Origin: Streptomyces sp. RKAG290 | GTDB lineage: Bacteria; Actinomycetota; Actinomycetes; Streptomycetales; Streptomycetaceae | Direction: 5' to 3' | Length of the DNA: 64,000 nucleotides | Assembly (NCBI RefSeq): GCF_023701695.1 | Contig: NZ_JAJOZC010000001.1 | Coordinates: 7,315,894-7,379,893, forward strand | Part shown: piece by piece, positions 50,995 through 59,846 of the stretch | How positions within the stretch are numbered: the first letter of the stretch is position 1 | How the letters are laid out: the number at the start of each line of letters is the position of its first letter | Notes under the pieces: generated by a model | The model's input: the letters and a program-made list of their open reading frames with translations, nothing else | Database searches by the model: none | Told to the model about the DNA's origin: nothing | Made by a program: the position numbers and the translations under genes

Positions 50995-52848
50995 GTGAGA
51001 CCGACCTCCCACAAGACCTTCGCCGCGTTTGTCGTCGCCGCGTTGGCCGCAGTACTCCTCCCCGTCGTTCCGGCGGCGGCGCAGTCCGCCGCCCCCTCGG
51101 CGGCCGCAGCCTGCACGCCGGCCCAGGTGGTCGCCAACGGCGGCTTCGAGAACGGCACTTCGCCCTGGACCCAGTCGTCCTCCGGTGTGATCACCAGCCG
51201 CACCGGCCAGACCGCCCACAGCGGCACCAGCTTCGCCTGGCTGGACGGCGTCGGCAGCACTCACACCGACACCCTCTCGCAGAGCGTCACCGTCCCGGCC
51301 GGGTGCAGCAGCGCCACCCTGACGTTCTGGCTGCACATCGACAGCGCCGAGACGACCTCGTCCACCGCGTACGACAAGCTGACGGCGAAGATCGGCAGCA
51401 CGACGCCGGCGACCTACTCGAACCTCAACAAGGCCAACGGCTACGCGCAGAAGTCGTTCGACGTGTCGGCGTTCGCGGGCCAGACCGTCGTTGTCGCCTT
51501 CACCGGCACCGAGGACTCCAGCCTCCAGACGAGCTTCGTCGTCGACGACCTCGCCCTCAACGCCTCGGGCGACACCACTCCGCCGGCCGACTCCACCCGC
51601 ACGCCGGCCGCGCCCTCGTACACCGTCAGTCTGAGCAGCAACGCCGCCGGCACCGTCTGGACCGGCCACGAGAGCACGACCTTCACCAATGCCGCGGCCA
51701 CCCCGCTCACCGAGGTGTACCTGCGCCTGTGGGACAACTACCACGGCACCTGCTCGGCGATGCCGATCACGGTCAGCAACGTCACCGGCGGCACCGCGGG
51801 CGCCCTCTCGGTGGGCTGCACGGCGCTCCGGATCGCCCTGCCGACTCCGCTGGCACTGGGCCAGTCGACCACCATCGGCTTCGATCTCGGCATCACCGTG
51901 CCCAGCGGCGCCGACAGGTTCGGCCACGACGGAGCCTTCAGTATGATCGGCAACGCGTTGCCGGTCCTCGCGGTCAAGGACGGGACGGGCTGGCACCTGG
52001 ACCCGTACACCAACAACGGCGAGGCGTTCTACTCGCTGGCCGCCGACTTCAAGGTGACCCTCGATCACCCGGCCGCCCTGCTCGTCCCGGCCACCGGCGC
52101 CTCGGTCGACACCGCTGGTTCCAGCGGGCGCACCATCACCACAGCCACCGCCTCCAAGGTCCGTGACTTCGCCTGGGCGGCGGGCCCGTTCGCCAAGATC
52201 TCCGGCACGTCCGCCGCCGGGACCCCGATCAACATCTACTCGGTCTCGGGCATCAGCTCCGCCAACGCCCAGTCGATGCTCACCACCGCCAAGTCCGCGG
52301 TGGACGCCCACGCGGGCCGCTTCGGCGCCTACCCCTACGGCGAGCTGGACGCGGTGATCGACAACAGCTTCTGGTTCGGCGGCATGGAGTATCCCGGGTT
52401 CGTCCTGGACCTGGTCAGCACCACGGCGCTCACCCATGAGATCGGCCACCAGTGGTTCTACGGGATCGTCGGCGACGACGAGTACAACAGCCCCTGGCTG
52501 GACGAGGCGTTCACCGACTACGCCACCGACCTCGCGCAGGGGCTGTCGGGCACCAACTGCTGGAACAGCGTCTCCTGGGCCTCGACGGCGGAGAAGATCA
52601 CCAACTCGATGGCGTACTGGGACACCCACTCGTCCCGCTACTCCACCGTCGTCTACGGATACGGCAAATGCGCCCTGCACGACCTGCGGCGTCTGCTCGG
52701 TGACGCCGTGATGACCAAACTGCTGAAGGACTACGCGACGTCGCACTGGTACGGCGTCTCGACCACCGCCGAGTTCAAGGCGGCAGCCCAGGCAGCCACG
52801 ACCACGAACCTCACCTCCTTCTGGACCACGCACCGCATCGACGGCTGA
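50995..52848 (+). CDS. Secreted M1-family zinc metallopeptidase
   Basis: This encodes 617 residues. The signal peptide (RPTSHKTFAAFVVAALAAVL, cleavage near PAAAQSAA) is followed by an N-terminal beta-sandwich of about 170 residues (NGGFENGTSPWTQSSSGVIT to DDLALNASG) that resembles carbohydrate-binding/PA14-like modules. The M1 part has WFGGMEYPGFVLDL (aminopeptidase-type exopeptidase loop), the zinc motif ALTHEIGHQWFYGIVGDDEY (HExxH) and the third ligand in LDEAFTDYATDL. It is predicted to cleave peptides outside the cell. GTG 50995 has AAAGGAG upstream; the longer frame start at 50914 would lose the signal peptide context. Confidence 0.87.
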   Translation: MRPTSHKTFAAFVVAALAAVLLPVVPAAAQSAAPSAAAACTPAQVVANGGFENGTSPWTQSSSGVITSRTGQTAHSGTSFAWLDGVGSTHTDTLSQSVTVPAGCSSATLTFWLHIDSAETTSSTAYDKLTAKIGSTTPATYSNLNKANGYAQKSFDVSAFAGQTVVVAFTGTEDSSLQTSFVVDDLALNASGDTTPPADSTRTPAAPSYTVSLSSNAAGTVWTGHESTTFTNAAATPLTEVYLRLWDNYHGTCSAMPITVSNVTGGTAGALSVGCTALRIALPTPLALGQSTTIGFDLGITVPSGADRFGHDGAFSMIGNALPVLAVKDGTGWHLDPYTNNGEAFYSLAADFKVTLDHPAALLVPATGASVDTAGSSGRTITTATASKVRDFAWAAGPFAKISGTSAAGTPINIYSVSGISSANAQSMLTTAKSAVDAHAGRFGAYPYGELDAVIDNSFWFGGMEYPGFVLDLVSTTALTHEIGHQWFYGIVGDDEYNSPWLDEAFTDYATDLAQGLSGTNCWNSVSWASTAEKITNSMAYWDTHSSRYSTVVYGYGKCALHDLRRLLGDAVMTKLLKDYATSHWYGVSTTAEFKAAAQAATTTNLTSFWTTHRIDG

Positions 52849-52855
52849 CGTGTCA

Positions 52856-52903
52856 CCGGTCCGCCGCGGTGAAAGCCGCGCGGCGCCCGCCGCGGCGGAC
52901 CGG
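52856..52903 (+). terminator. Terminator of the M1 peptidase gene
   Basis: A 14-base perfect stem (CCGGTCCGCCGCGG with CCGCGGCGGACCGG) and a 20-base loop lies 8 bases after the stop codon. Confidence 0.8.
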
Positions 52904-53011
52904 TTGCCGGCCTGGCCCGATACGTGCGGGAATGCGGGGCCTCCGGTCGCTGTTACACCACGCAGATGACATGCGCGAGTCAATGCGTGTGGTGCGGCGG
53001 AAGGAGACTTC

Positions 53012-53118
53012 ATGGCAGGCAACCAGCAGCGTCTCGTCGTGATGCAGTCGTCGACGCCACGTACCGCCGTCATCTTGTGACCCGCAACCGGGCGCACAGC
53101 CGTAAGGAAGGAATCCCC
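53012..53118 (+). pseudogene. Degenerate L33-like ribosomal protein (rpmG remnant)
   Basis: From ATG 53012 (GAAGGAGA upstream) the frame gives MAGNQQRLVVMQSSTPRTAV and stops at TGA 53078-53080. One added base leads to VTRNRAHSRKEGIP. The string lines up with the start of L33 (MARNxxRPVVKLRSTAGTG... VTRKNRR). It lacks the Cys residues and the normal end. It sits directly ahead of L31 and L36, as an L33 would in alternative ribosomal protein operons. Confidence 0.45.
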
Positions 53119-53367
53119 ATGAGGGCCCGTATCCACCCGGAATCCAGGCCGGTCGTCTTCCGTGACCGTTCGGCGGACGTGGCGTTCCTGACCCGTTCCA
53201 CCGCGCGGTCGGCAAGGACGATCGAGTGGGAGGACGTCACCTATCCCGTGATCGACGTCGAGGTCTCGCCGGCGAGCCACCCCTTCTACACCGGAGCCTC
53301 ACGTGTCGTGGACACCGCCGGCCGGGTGGAGCGCTTCGAGCGCCGTTACGGCCGCGGGCGGCAGTAG
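53119..53367 (+). CDS. rpmE2: 50S ribosomal protein L31, type B (zinc-independent)
   Basis: This encodes 82 residues. MRARIHPESRPVVFRDRSAD, the TxSxARSxxTIEWEDVTYP segment and SPASHPFYTGASRVVDTAGR to RYGRG identify type B L31. It has no cysteines, so it does not bind zinc. Such copies usually replace the zinc-binding L31 under zinc limitation, under Zur control. AAGGAAGG precedes ATG 53119. L36 follows 48 bases on. Confidence 0.92.
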   Translation: MRARIHPESRPVVFRDRSADVAFLTRSTARSARTIEWEDVTYPVIDVEVSPASHPFYTGASRVVDTAGRVERFERRYGRGRQ

Positions 53368-53415
53368 CTCGAGGCTGAACCGCGATCCCGCGAGCAGGAG
53401 GAGGAGAGCAGAGTC

Positions 53416-53538
53416 ATGAAGGTACGCAATTCCTTGCGGTCGATGAAGTCCAAGCCCGGCGCCCAGGTGGTCCGCAGGCGCGGAGTGCTCTTCGTCGTGA
53501 ACAAGAAGAACCCACGCTTCAAGGCGCGTCAGGGCTGA
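53416..53538 (+). CDS. rpmJ2: 50S ribosomal protein L36, cysteine-free form
   Basis: This encodes 40 residues: MKVRNSLRSMKSKPGAQVVR followed by a basic RRRGVLFVVNKKNPRFKARQG end. It is a full-length L36 of the C-minus type: the four zinc-binding Cys/His of the standard form are absent. AGGAGGAGAG lies just upstream of ATG 53416. It is co-transcribed with L31. The gene is short enough to be missed by ORF callers. Confidence 0.92.
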   Translation: MKVRNSLRSMKSKPGAQVVRRRGVLFVVNKKNPRFKARQG

Positions 53539-53652
53539 GCGCACACCAGCAGGCAGCACCCGGACGGCCCGGTCTCCGCACGGCTGGGGGACCGGGAGAA
53601 GCTTCGAACTCGTCGTTCGGTACTTCGCTGTACGGCGCTGTCCGCCCAGGCG

Positions 53653-54774
53653 CTATGCGTGTTTCAGCGTTGAGACGGCGGTCACGATCGCAGCGATCGT
53701 GTCCTCCAGGTCGGCCCGCCACTCCTGTTCCGGAACGTCGAAGGACAGGGGCAGCGGCCCCCACCAGTACTCGTCCTGCCGACCGTGGGGCGGGAAGGTG
53801 AGTCCGGCGAAGTCGATGGCGAGCCGCTTGTTCACCAGGTCCATGATCTTGAGGTAGGCCCGGTGGGCGTCGTCGAGCTGGTTCGCAGCCAGGCCCTTTT
53901 TGGAGACCACGAACTGAAGCGGCGTGGGGCAGGAGGGGCCCCAGTCGGCCGGCGAGAACCCGATCCGAAGAGTGACCTGACCCACTCGGGCAGCCAGGCT
54001 GTAGAAGGAGTTGCCCACCATCCGCCAGCCCAAGGACCCGGCGCCGTGCACCTCTTCATGGTTCTTGAGGGCATCCGCCGCTTCCTGAGCGGAGCGGTAT
54101 CCCCTCTCGAAGGCCGCTCCGAACCCGTCCAGCCCCGGGTTTGCCAGCTGCGTCCGCGTCCAGTCCATGAGCTCCTCCTCGAATCTGACCGCCAACCCTC
54201 GCACCTGCCCAAGATCGCTGCGTGCGCCGGTGTCCTCCGAGGGGAGTTGTCCGGCGAGCCAGTCGAGCAGCGTGGCCCATCCCACGACCGCGAGCGCCCG
54301 GTCGGGGACCAACTGCTGCCAGCGAATGCCCCGTTCGTCGGTGGTGGGCAGTCCCACCGGCGCGAAGCCGCCCTTCTGTGCTCGACGGGTCAGTTCGTGA
54401 AGCAGGGTGCGTACCCGTCGGGCCGGACAGACGAAAAGCAGTGTTCCGCCGTCCGCCAGCCGCTCCAGGTAACTGACCGGCTGGTGGCCGGTCAGACCCG
54501 CGTCGAACTTGCCCTCGATCAGGACGAGCGTCACGTCGCCCGCCGCCCCCTCGATGTCCGGTCGCCCGTCTGCGAGTGCGGACACCGATTCCGCCTGGAA
54601 TCTGACGCTGTCCAGCAGCTCAGGCGCGTGGGCGCCGTGTGCGGCCAGTGCTGCAAGGCTGCGCCGGATTCGCTCGTGCGACTGCGCCAGGTAGCACAGC
54701 GCCTGGGTCGTCAGCGGCTCCTTGCCCACCTTGAACCGGTGGGCAAGGAGCGACAGCACCCCGCCCTCTCTCAT
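53653..54774 (-). CDS. PD-(D/E)XK nuclease-like protein
   Basis: This encodes 373 residues. Near residues 62-100 the sequence E62...RPD73IEG...VTLVLIE87GK89FDAGLTGHQPVSY has the order Asp, then Glu-x-Lys, after hydrophobic strands, followed by the T-x-x-Q-P-x-x-Y helix seen in PD-(D/E)XK defence nucleases and restriction-like enzymes. The C-terminal half (from about 170) has no named domain. There is no partner methylase or helicase nearby. ATG 54774 is chosen because the protein-like sequence starts there; the frame extends further back to 54846. It is a candidate stand-alone defence or DNA-processing protein. Confidence 0.6.
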   Translation of the reverse strand: MREGGVLSLLAHRFKVGKEPLTTQALCYLAQSHERIRRSLAALAAHGAHAPELLDSVRFQAESVSALADGRPDIEGAAGDVTLVLIEGKFDAGLTGHQPVSYLERLADGGTLLFVCPARRVRTLLHELTRRAQKGGFAPVGLPTTDERGIRWQQLVPDRALAVVGWATLLDWLAGQLPSEDTGARSDLGQVRGLAVRFEEELMDWTRTQLANPGLDGFGAAFERGYRSAQEAADALKNHEEVHGAGSLGWRMVGNSFYSLAARVGQVTLRIGFSPADWGPSCPTPLQFVVSKKGLAANQLDDAHRAYLKIMDLVNKRLAIDFAGLTFPPHGRQDEYWWGPLPLSFDVPEQEWRADLEDTIAAIVTAVSTLKHA

Positions 54775-55570
54775 CGCGCCCCCGAAAATCGTCGTTCCAT
54801 CAGGGCGACACAGCGTAGGGCGTGGTACCGACAACAGGCTCCTCACGGTCTTGTACTGGGTCAGGGCTCAAAGACCCCGGCTTCTTCGCCGAGTACGACA
54901 CCAGGAGGTTCTTTTTCTGCTGCTGGTACAGGCGGTACCGCCCTCTGACCAGCAAGGGTGTCGGTCCGATGGGTTCAATGTGGGGAGTCGGCCCGCGTAT
55001 GGTCCGGATCTTGGTGGTAGTGGTGCGTGTTGTACCGCGATGGTTTGGTTGGTAGCCGGGGACAGGCGGCGAGCGAGATGACGCGTGATTCCTCGGCGCG
55101 CATGGCCGTCTTGGACGGGCCGCAGGGGTGTTGGGGGCCGCTGACCCGGCGAAGCCTCGGGATGACTGCTGGGCGGGTGGCTGCGATGCGGTAGTCCTGG
55201 ACGCAGGCGATCGTCGCGATGGCCGTCTGGAGGTTTTCTTGCCGGGCGATGCTCAGGCGTCGGTGATCGGTTGTCAGCTGGGGGCGGGTGTCGGGATCTA
55301 TGGAGCGCTTTGTGGCCTCCCGCGGTCGGGGCGCAGTCTGGAAGGCCGACGGCGGTGGCCCACTGCTGATCGTGGACTGGACCACTCTGGGCGACGGCGC
55401 GATCCGGTCCCACATGGCACAGGTAGGCATAACCGTCTCAGGGCGTCCAGCCAGTCCAGTGCGAACACCTATGTCCAGTTCGGGACCCCCGGTGGGACGT
55501 TGTCCGTCGGGTTGGTGACTCGCGCGTGACATGAGGGGGTCCCGCTGGTGTTCCGGCGGAGAAAGGTCCT
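54775..55570. other. Long stretch without a clear gene; broken coding-like pieces
   Basis: 796 bases between two minus-strand genes. Minus-strand pieces around 54850-55000 (IEPIGPTPLLVRGRYRLYQQ, then KKNLLVSYSAKKPGSL) and plus-strand pieces near 55298-55529 (GGGPLLIVDWTTLGDGAIRS, then YVQFGTPGGTLSVGLVTRA) look protein-like but are broken and belong to no family I know. I read the area as decayed sequence, possibly old mobile DNA. No inverted terminal repeats were seen. Confidence 0.4.
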
Positions 55571-57919
55571 TTACCTCGCTCTCTCGAGAGAGTTGCCGAC
55601 AACGCCTACTACGACCGGGGGGGCTGCGTCGGACGGCTCCGGAGGGAGCTGAGCCGGCGCGGCCAGGGTGGCTTCGAGTACGTCGCCCTTGCTCAGCCGC
55701 ACTTCGAAGTCTCGGCCGACTTTCCTGACGTCGGCGGTGGCCCATCTCGGTGCACGCCCGTCGAAGTTGTCGCGGATGCGTACGAGGCCGTCCTTGCCGG
55801 CCACCACCTTGAACCACACGGTGGAGTTGTTCTTGCGCTTGGCCGACACTCGATGGCCACCCTCTGCCCGCAGGTCCCTGAAGCTCGCGTCGTGCCAGCG
55901 CCACGGGACGGCGGGGAACAGGCGGATGACCTCCGTGTCGCGCACTCCAGGAGTCGGACTCCAGCTTTGCAGAAGAAGTTCCTGGACGGCCTGCATAGCG
56001 GCGAAGTTGCCTTCGAGGGTGAAGGGTTGGTAGGTGAAGTTCGAGAATCCTTCGCCGGACTGGTCGCCATTGAGATGGAAGCCATTGCGTGAGACGAACG
56101 CGCGGGTGAACACATCGAGATGGCGCACGGCCTGCTCGGCGTCCCCGGTGCGCGCGCGCAGGCAGCTCATCCAGCCCCAGGTGTAGCCGCACCATTCGCC
56201 GGTTCCCAGCTCGTCCCATGCGGCGAGCGAGGCGCGGATGCGTTCTTGGTCCTGTGCGTCGCCGTCGATGGTGATCAGATTGAAGGGATAGATGCCGATC
56301 AGGTGCGAGAGGTGGCGGTGGCTCTCGCGAAGCAGCGTGCAGGCGTCCAGGAGAAGTTCGCCGTCGGCGGCGGCATGGAAATCACCCAGCTCCGCGGCTG
56401 CCCGCACCCAACTGCTCGCGTCGGATGTCAGGTTCTGCGCTTCGGCCATTTCGCTCAGCGACAGGAACAGCGTCCTCAGGCACATGAGGTCGTAGTTGCT
56501 GTTGGGCCTGAGCCAGGCGAGCGGGCCGTTGTCGAAGATCTCCGGCGAGGAGGATCTGGGGAGGACGAGGACACCCTCGGCATCAGGCTTGAGCAACTCT
56601 CGCAGACATCGGCCTACTTCGCTGCACCACGGATAGGCGCGGTCCGTCAGGAAGCTGTCGTCGCCGGTATAGCGCCAGTGCAGATAGAACAGGTGGGCGT
56701 TCCATGCACTCATCGTCGGGGACATCGAGTACTGGCCCCATCCGCCCAGAGGTTGTCCGGAGAGCGACATCACGCCGGGGGTCGCCAGACCGTCGGTACC
56801 GTAGAAGTCCCTGGCGAACCGGCGGAACGTGGGCGCCAGCTTCCAGAGGAATTCGAGGTAGCTGAGCCCCGACTCGAAGTTCCCGGCCTCCTGGTAGGCC
56901 ATGTACGTCAACTGCGTGTTGAGGTCGTTGTGGTAGTCGCCCTTCCACGGCGGGAGGCCGCCGTTGTCGGCGGTCCAGACGCCTTGCAGAGGCATCGGCG
57001 GTGCGCCCTGGCGTGAGCCCGCTCCATAGAGGTAGCGGGCGAATCGGTGGGCACGCCGGATGTGCGGCTCAGGGACCTCGATGGACGATCGGTCCCAGAA
57101 CTCACGCCACCAGGCAACATGGTCGGCAAATATCTCGGCGTAGCCCCGCCTCAGGGCATCGCGGCAGCGCGACTTGGCCAACGCCAGGAGGTCTTCACCC
57201 GGCGCGCAGTCATGGGTGGTAGTGATGGCCACTGCCAGCCAGGTCTCTCCGGCTGCCCGCTGGGTGGCGACGCACGCGCAGTAGCGGAATCCGTCCGCCG
57301 CCTCCTGCACGTACCACTGCATGTCATCCGTCTGCCCGAGGTCGGCAGGCGGGTGGCCGAGAGCGGCCACCGCACCTCCGCTTTGCGGACCGGTTTCGCC
57401 GCATTCCTCGGTTGTGCCGGCCGGGCGAAGCCGCACTGCCTGCGGCGGATTACCGGGAATTCGAAGCATGGCCACGGGTTCGTTCGCGCTGAAGAAGGCA
57501 CGCGCTGCCGTGCCGTCGCTGAGCGTTGCCGTGCCCTCGGCCGCAGCCAGGCTCAGTTCGAAGGACCGGATCGTTTCGCCCTGGTCGAGTGTCAACTCCA
57601 GGAAACCGGCGGGAAGTTTGGTCGGCGTGGCGCCCTCGTAGTACTGGCTCCACGGATCCCCGTCGTCCTCCAGGCTCCGCCACGGGTGCTTCTGCCACCA
57701 TGCGCTCTCGCCCGTGGTGCGTTCGTCCCAGAGGTCACCGCGGTCCAGGGAGAGACGCAGGGAGTTGTGTCCACCCCACAACAGGCCGCCCATCAGACCG
57801 TTGCCGAGCGGAATCGCGTCGTGCCACAAGTTGATGGGGGCGGTGAGGTACAGGTCGTCCTCGGTTGCCGGAGTGCGCGGAACCTCATGCCCGGTCGGAT
57901 CGGTCTGCGCTCGCTTCAT
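55571..57919 (-). CDS. GH95-like glycoside hydrolase (alpha-L-fucosidase/galactosidase type)
   Basis: This encodes 782 residues. Opening NLWHDAIPLGNGLMGGLLWG with LSLDRGDLWDE matches GH95 and relatives, inverting enzymes with an N-terminal beta-sandwich and an (alpha/alpha)6 catalytic barrel. Barrel landmarks are PMPLQGVWTADNGGLPPWKG, DYHNDLNTQLTYMAYQEAGN, LRESHRHLSHLIGIYPF and NFAAMQAVQELLLQSW. The D-Y-H-x-D-x-N-x-Q segment holds catalytic Asn/Asp residues of this clan. No signal peptide, so it probably acts on imported oligosaccharide. ATG 57919 is chosen by fit to relatives; no clear ribosome site. The true family could be a GH95 neighbour. Confidence 0.75.
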   Translation of the reverse strand: MKRAQTDPTGHEVPRTPATEDDLYLTAPINLWHDAIPLGNGLMGGLLWGGHNSLRLSLDRGDLWDERTTGESAWWQKHPWRSLEDDGDPWSQYYEGATPTKLPAGFLELTLDQGETIRSFELSLAAAEGTATLSDGTAARAFFSANEPVAMLRIPGNPPQAVRLRPAGTTEECGETGPQSGGAVAALGHPPADLGQTDDMQWYVQEAADGFRYCACVATQRAAGETWLAVAITTTHDCAPGEDLLALAKSRCRDALRRGYAEIFADHVAWWREFWDRSSIEVPEPHIRRAHRFARYLYGAGSRQGAPPMPLQGVWTADNGGLPPWKGDYHNDLNTQLTYMAYQEAGNFESGLSYLEFLWKLAPTFRRFARDFYGTDGLATPGVMSLSGQPLGGWGQYSMSPTMSAWNAHLFYLHWRYTGDDSFLTDRAYPWCSEVGRCLRELLKPDAEGVLVLPRSSSPEIFDNGPLAWLRPNSNYDLMCLRTLFLSLSEMAEAQNLTSDASSWVRAAAELGDFHAAADGELLLDACTLLRESHRHLSHLIGIYPFNLITIDGDAQDQERIRASLAAWDELGTGEWCGYTWGWMSCLRARTGDAEQAVRHLDVFTRAFVSRNGFHLNGDQSGEGFSNFTYQPFTLEGNFAAMQAVQELLLQSWSPTPGVRDTEVIRLFPAVPWRWHDASFRDLRAEGGHRVSAKRKNNSTVWFKVVAGKDGLVRIRDNFDGRAPRWATADVRKVGRDFEVRLSKGDVLEATLAAPAQLPPEPSDAAPPVVVGVVGNSLERAR

Positions 57920-58381
57920 GGAGAACTTCGCTTTCGCTCGTTGTTCGACGGAAAACGGGTCTTGCGGATCGGTGTCGGACTGGCAGGTCTCGGATCTTGC
58001 TCCCGTGGAGCCTGTGATCCGGGCCATGGCAAGGAGCTGGCTCGGGTGCGGACCGTGCGCCGAAGTGGCGCAAGTGATCGCCGGGCCGCCGCAGATCAAG
58101 CCAACCCGTGCCCAGGCCCGGGCGGCCGGGTGGCATCCGGTCGGGGGCTGTCCCGCCAGGCGGGCGCGAGCGCCACCGGTTCTCGGCACCCGGGCACGCC
58201 GACGGGGCCGTGGTGGACGGCCTTGAGCGGGCGAGCTGTCCCAGCCCCGAATGGCGGGGTGAAGGTGCGCGGCGGTGGCAGGGCCCCACTGCTGAGTCAG
58301 GGATTGGCGAGTCGAGCGCTCTGCACATCCTCCAGCGGAGGTGTCTTTCAGGAGGGCAGGTACGCGCGTCGTTGTCGCGAG
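57920..58381. other. Intergenic region between GH95-like gene and LacI gene
   Basis: 462 bases. I searched for a third copy of the LacI-type operator (TTTTANCGNTCAAAT) upstream of the hydrolase and found none. Open frames here are not gene-like. Confidence 0.4.
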
Positions 58382-59416
58382 TCAGGCATCGGTCGCGAGT
58401 CCGGCATCGGCGGCCGGCGTACCGGTGGCCGGGCCGGTGCTTTCCCGCACGATCAGCGTGGGCCTCAGCATCTGGAGCGAGTTGGTGGGCGCCGCTCGCT
58501 CGGTGATTGAGCGCAGCAGCAGTTCGGTCGCCTGCCGGGCCATCTCCTGCTTGGGGAAGACGACTTCGGTGAGCGCCTTGCGCGCACGCCAACTCCCCTG
58601 CATGTCGTCGTGCCCGATCACCGACAAGTCGCCTGGGACCGAGAGTCCGGCCTGCGTCGCGGCCTCCAGTACGCCGTGGCTGAGGTGGGTTGCGAAGATC
58701 GCGGTCAGCGCGGGATCAGCGGCGAGTGCCGCGCGCGCGGCGGCGGCGCTACCGGCGAGCGTCGGCTCCGACAGGACGAACACCGAAGTGTCCGGAACGG
58801 TCAGTCCGTCGCGGGCGAAGGCGCGCCGAAAACCCTCCACCCGGGATGCGTGGGCGGGCAGACTGGCCAGGACGGCCACCCGCTCGTGTCCGAGCTCGCG
58901 CAGATGACGTCCGGCCAGGTAGCCGGCCTGCTCGTAGTCGATGGTGACCACCGGAAAGTCGCCCGGCGCCTCGCTCTCCCAGGCGCACAGCGCCACCGGG
59001 AAACGGGCGTCCGCCAGCAGTGGCAGGTGGTCGATCAGGTCGCTGTCGCCGGCGATAAGCAGCGCGTCGACGGAGCGGCTGGACAGACCCGCCAGATGTC
59101 GCCGGGCGCGCTCGCCGTCGAGCCGGGTGGTACACAGCAGCAGGTGATAACCGTGCTGCTCCAGGACGTCCTCGACCTCCTCTACGATCTCCGAGTAGAA
59201 GGGCTTGACCACGGTCGGGACGAACAGGCCGACCGTCTTCGTGGTGCCGGTCGCCAGGGAACGGGCCACCAGGTTCGGGGTGTAACCGAGTTCCTCGATG
59301 GCCGAGCGCACCCGCGCCGCCGTCTCCGGCCGTACCGGTACGCGACCGGTGACCACGTTTGAGACGGTCTGCTTGGTGACTCCGGCGAGCTCCGCCACCT
59401 CCCGCATCGTCGCCAT
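58382..59416 (-). CDS. LacI-family transcriptional regulator
   Basis: This encodes 344 residues. The HTH and hinge read MATMREVAELAGVTKQTVSN, VVTGRVPVRPETAARVRSAI and LGYTPNLVARSLATGTTKTV, including the hinge-helix Leu of ARSLATG. The sugar-binding core follows: GLFVPTVVKPFYSEIVEEVE, LLLCTTRLDGE, IDYEQAGYLAGRHL and VIGHDDMQGS. Two CG-centred palindromes, one in its own promoter and one before the transporter operon, are its likely operators. It should repress sugar uptake until the inducer binds. Confidence 0.9.
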   Translation of the reverse strand: MATMREVAELAGVTKQTVSNVVTGRVPVRPETAARVRSAIEELGYTPNLVARSLATGTTKTVGLFVPTVVKPFYSEIVEEVEDVLEQHGYHLLLCTTRLDGERARRHLAGLSSRSVDALLIAGDSDLIDHLPLLADARFPVALCAWESEAPGDFPVVTIDYEQAGYLAGRHLRELGHERVAVLASLPAHASRVEGFRRAFARDGLTVPDTSVFVLSEPTLAGSAAAARAALAADPALTAIFATHLSHGVLEAATQAGLSVPGDLSVIGHDDMQGSWRARKALTEVVFPKQEMARQATELLLRSITERAAPTNSLQMLRPTLIVRESTGPATGTPAADAGLATDA

Positions 59417-59429
59417 CGGCTTCCTCGTC

Positions 59430-59444
59430 TTTTACCGATCAAAT
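59430..59444. promoter_or_regulatory. LacI-type operator in the regulator's own promoter
   Basis: TTTTACCGATCAAAT, CG-centred and partly palindromic, lies 14 bases upstream of the regulator's ATG. It shares 13 of 15 bases with the site at 59740, implying autoregulation. Confidence 0.6.
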
Positions 59445-59739
59445 AGATTGAGCTGGAGACTAGCTCCGCGCTCGGGCTCCGTCAAGGCGGCTCCATGTCG
59501 GCTGGATCGCCCAGTCGCATGGAAGCGGCGACAGGTTCGGGTACCTGAGACTCAGTCATGAGTGAACGAAATCGGGCGGCTCTGGCAACCATGTCGTCGC
59601 ACGACACCTCCGAGCTGGAGGTGACCGGCCACGACCGGGCGCGCCCCGGTAGGCCGGAGAGCGGCCCGTCGCCGTCCGACGTGATCGTCGACCCGATATA
59701 TGACCGTCAGTCAGAACTGAACTTCGAGGGATCCTCTTG

Positions 59740-59754
59740 TTTTAGCGGTCAAAT
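59740..59754. promoter_or_regulatory. LacI-type operator upstream of the ABC transporter operon
   Basis: TTTTAGCGGTCAAAT lies 93 bases before the binding-protein ATG. Its twin is at 59430-59444, 310 bases away, a spacing that would also allow looping. Confidence 0.6.
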
Positions 59755-59846
59755 GCGCCGTACTGTTCCGACCCGACGAGCGCCCCCGAGCCCGAGGGTC
59801 CGCCGTCCACTTCGGCGTGTTGACGCCCCCTTGGAAGGAAACACCC

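Larger units (their letters stand above)
59417..59846. promoter_or_regulatory. Divergent promoter region of the LacI gene and the ABC operon
   Basis: 430 bases between divergent genes. It carries the two operators listed separately and no gene I can support. Confidence 0.5.

Noticed and set aside
50980..53280. 766-codon minus-strand open frame
   Set aside because: It is the mirror of the M1 peptidase and the downstream region; its product is a Gly/Arg/Val-rich string with no domain, typical of antisense frames in high-GC DNA.
54868..55413. 181-codon minus-strand frame downstream of the GH95-like gene
   Set aside because: Pro/Arg-rich antisense-style composition and no conserved motif; treated as part of a decayed region.
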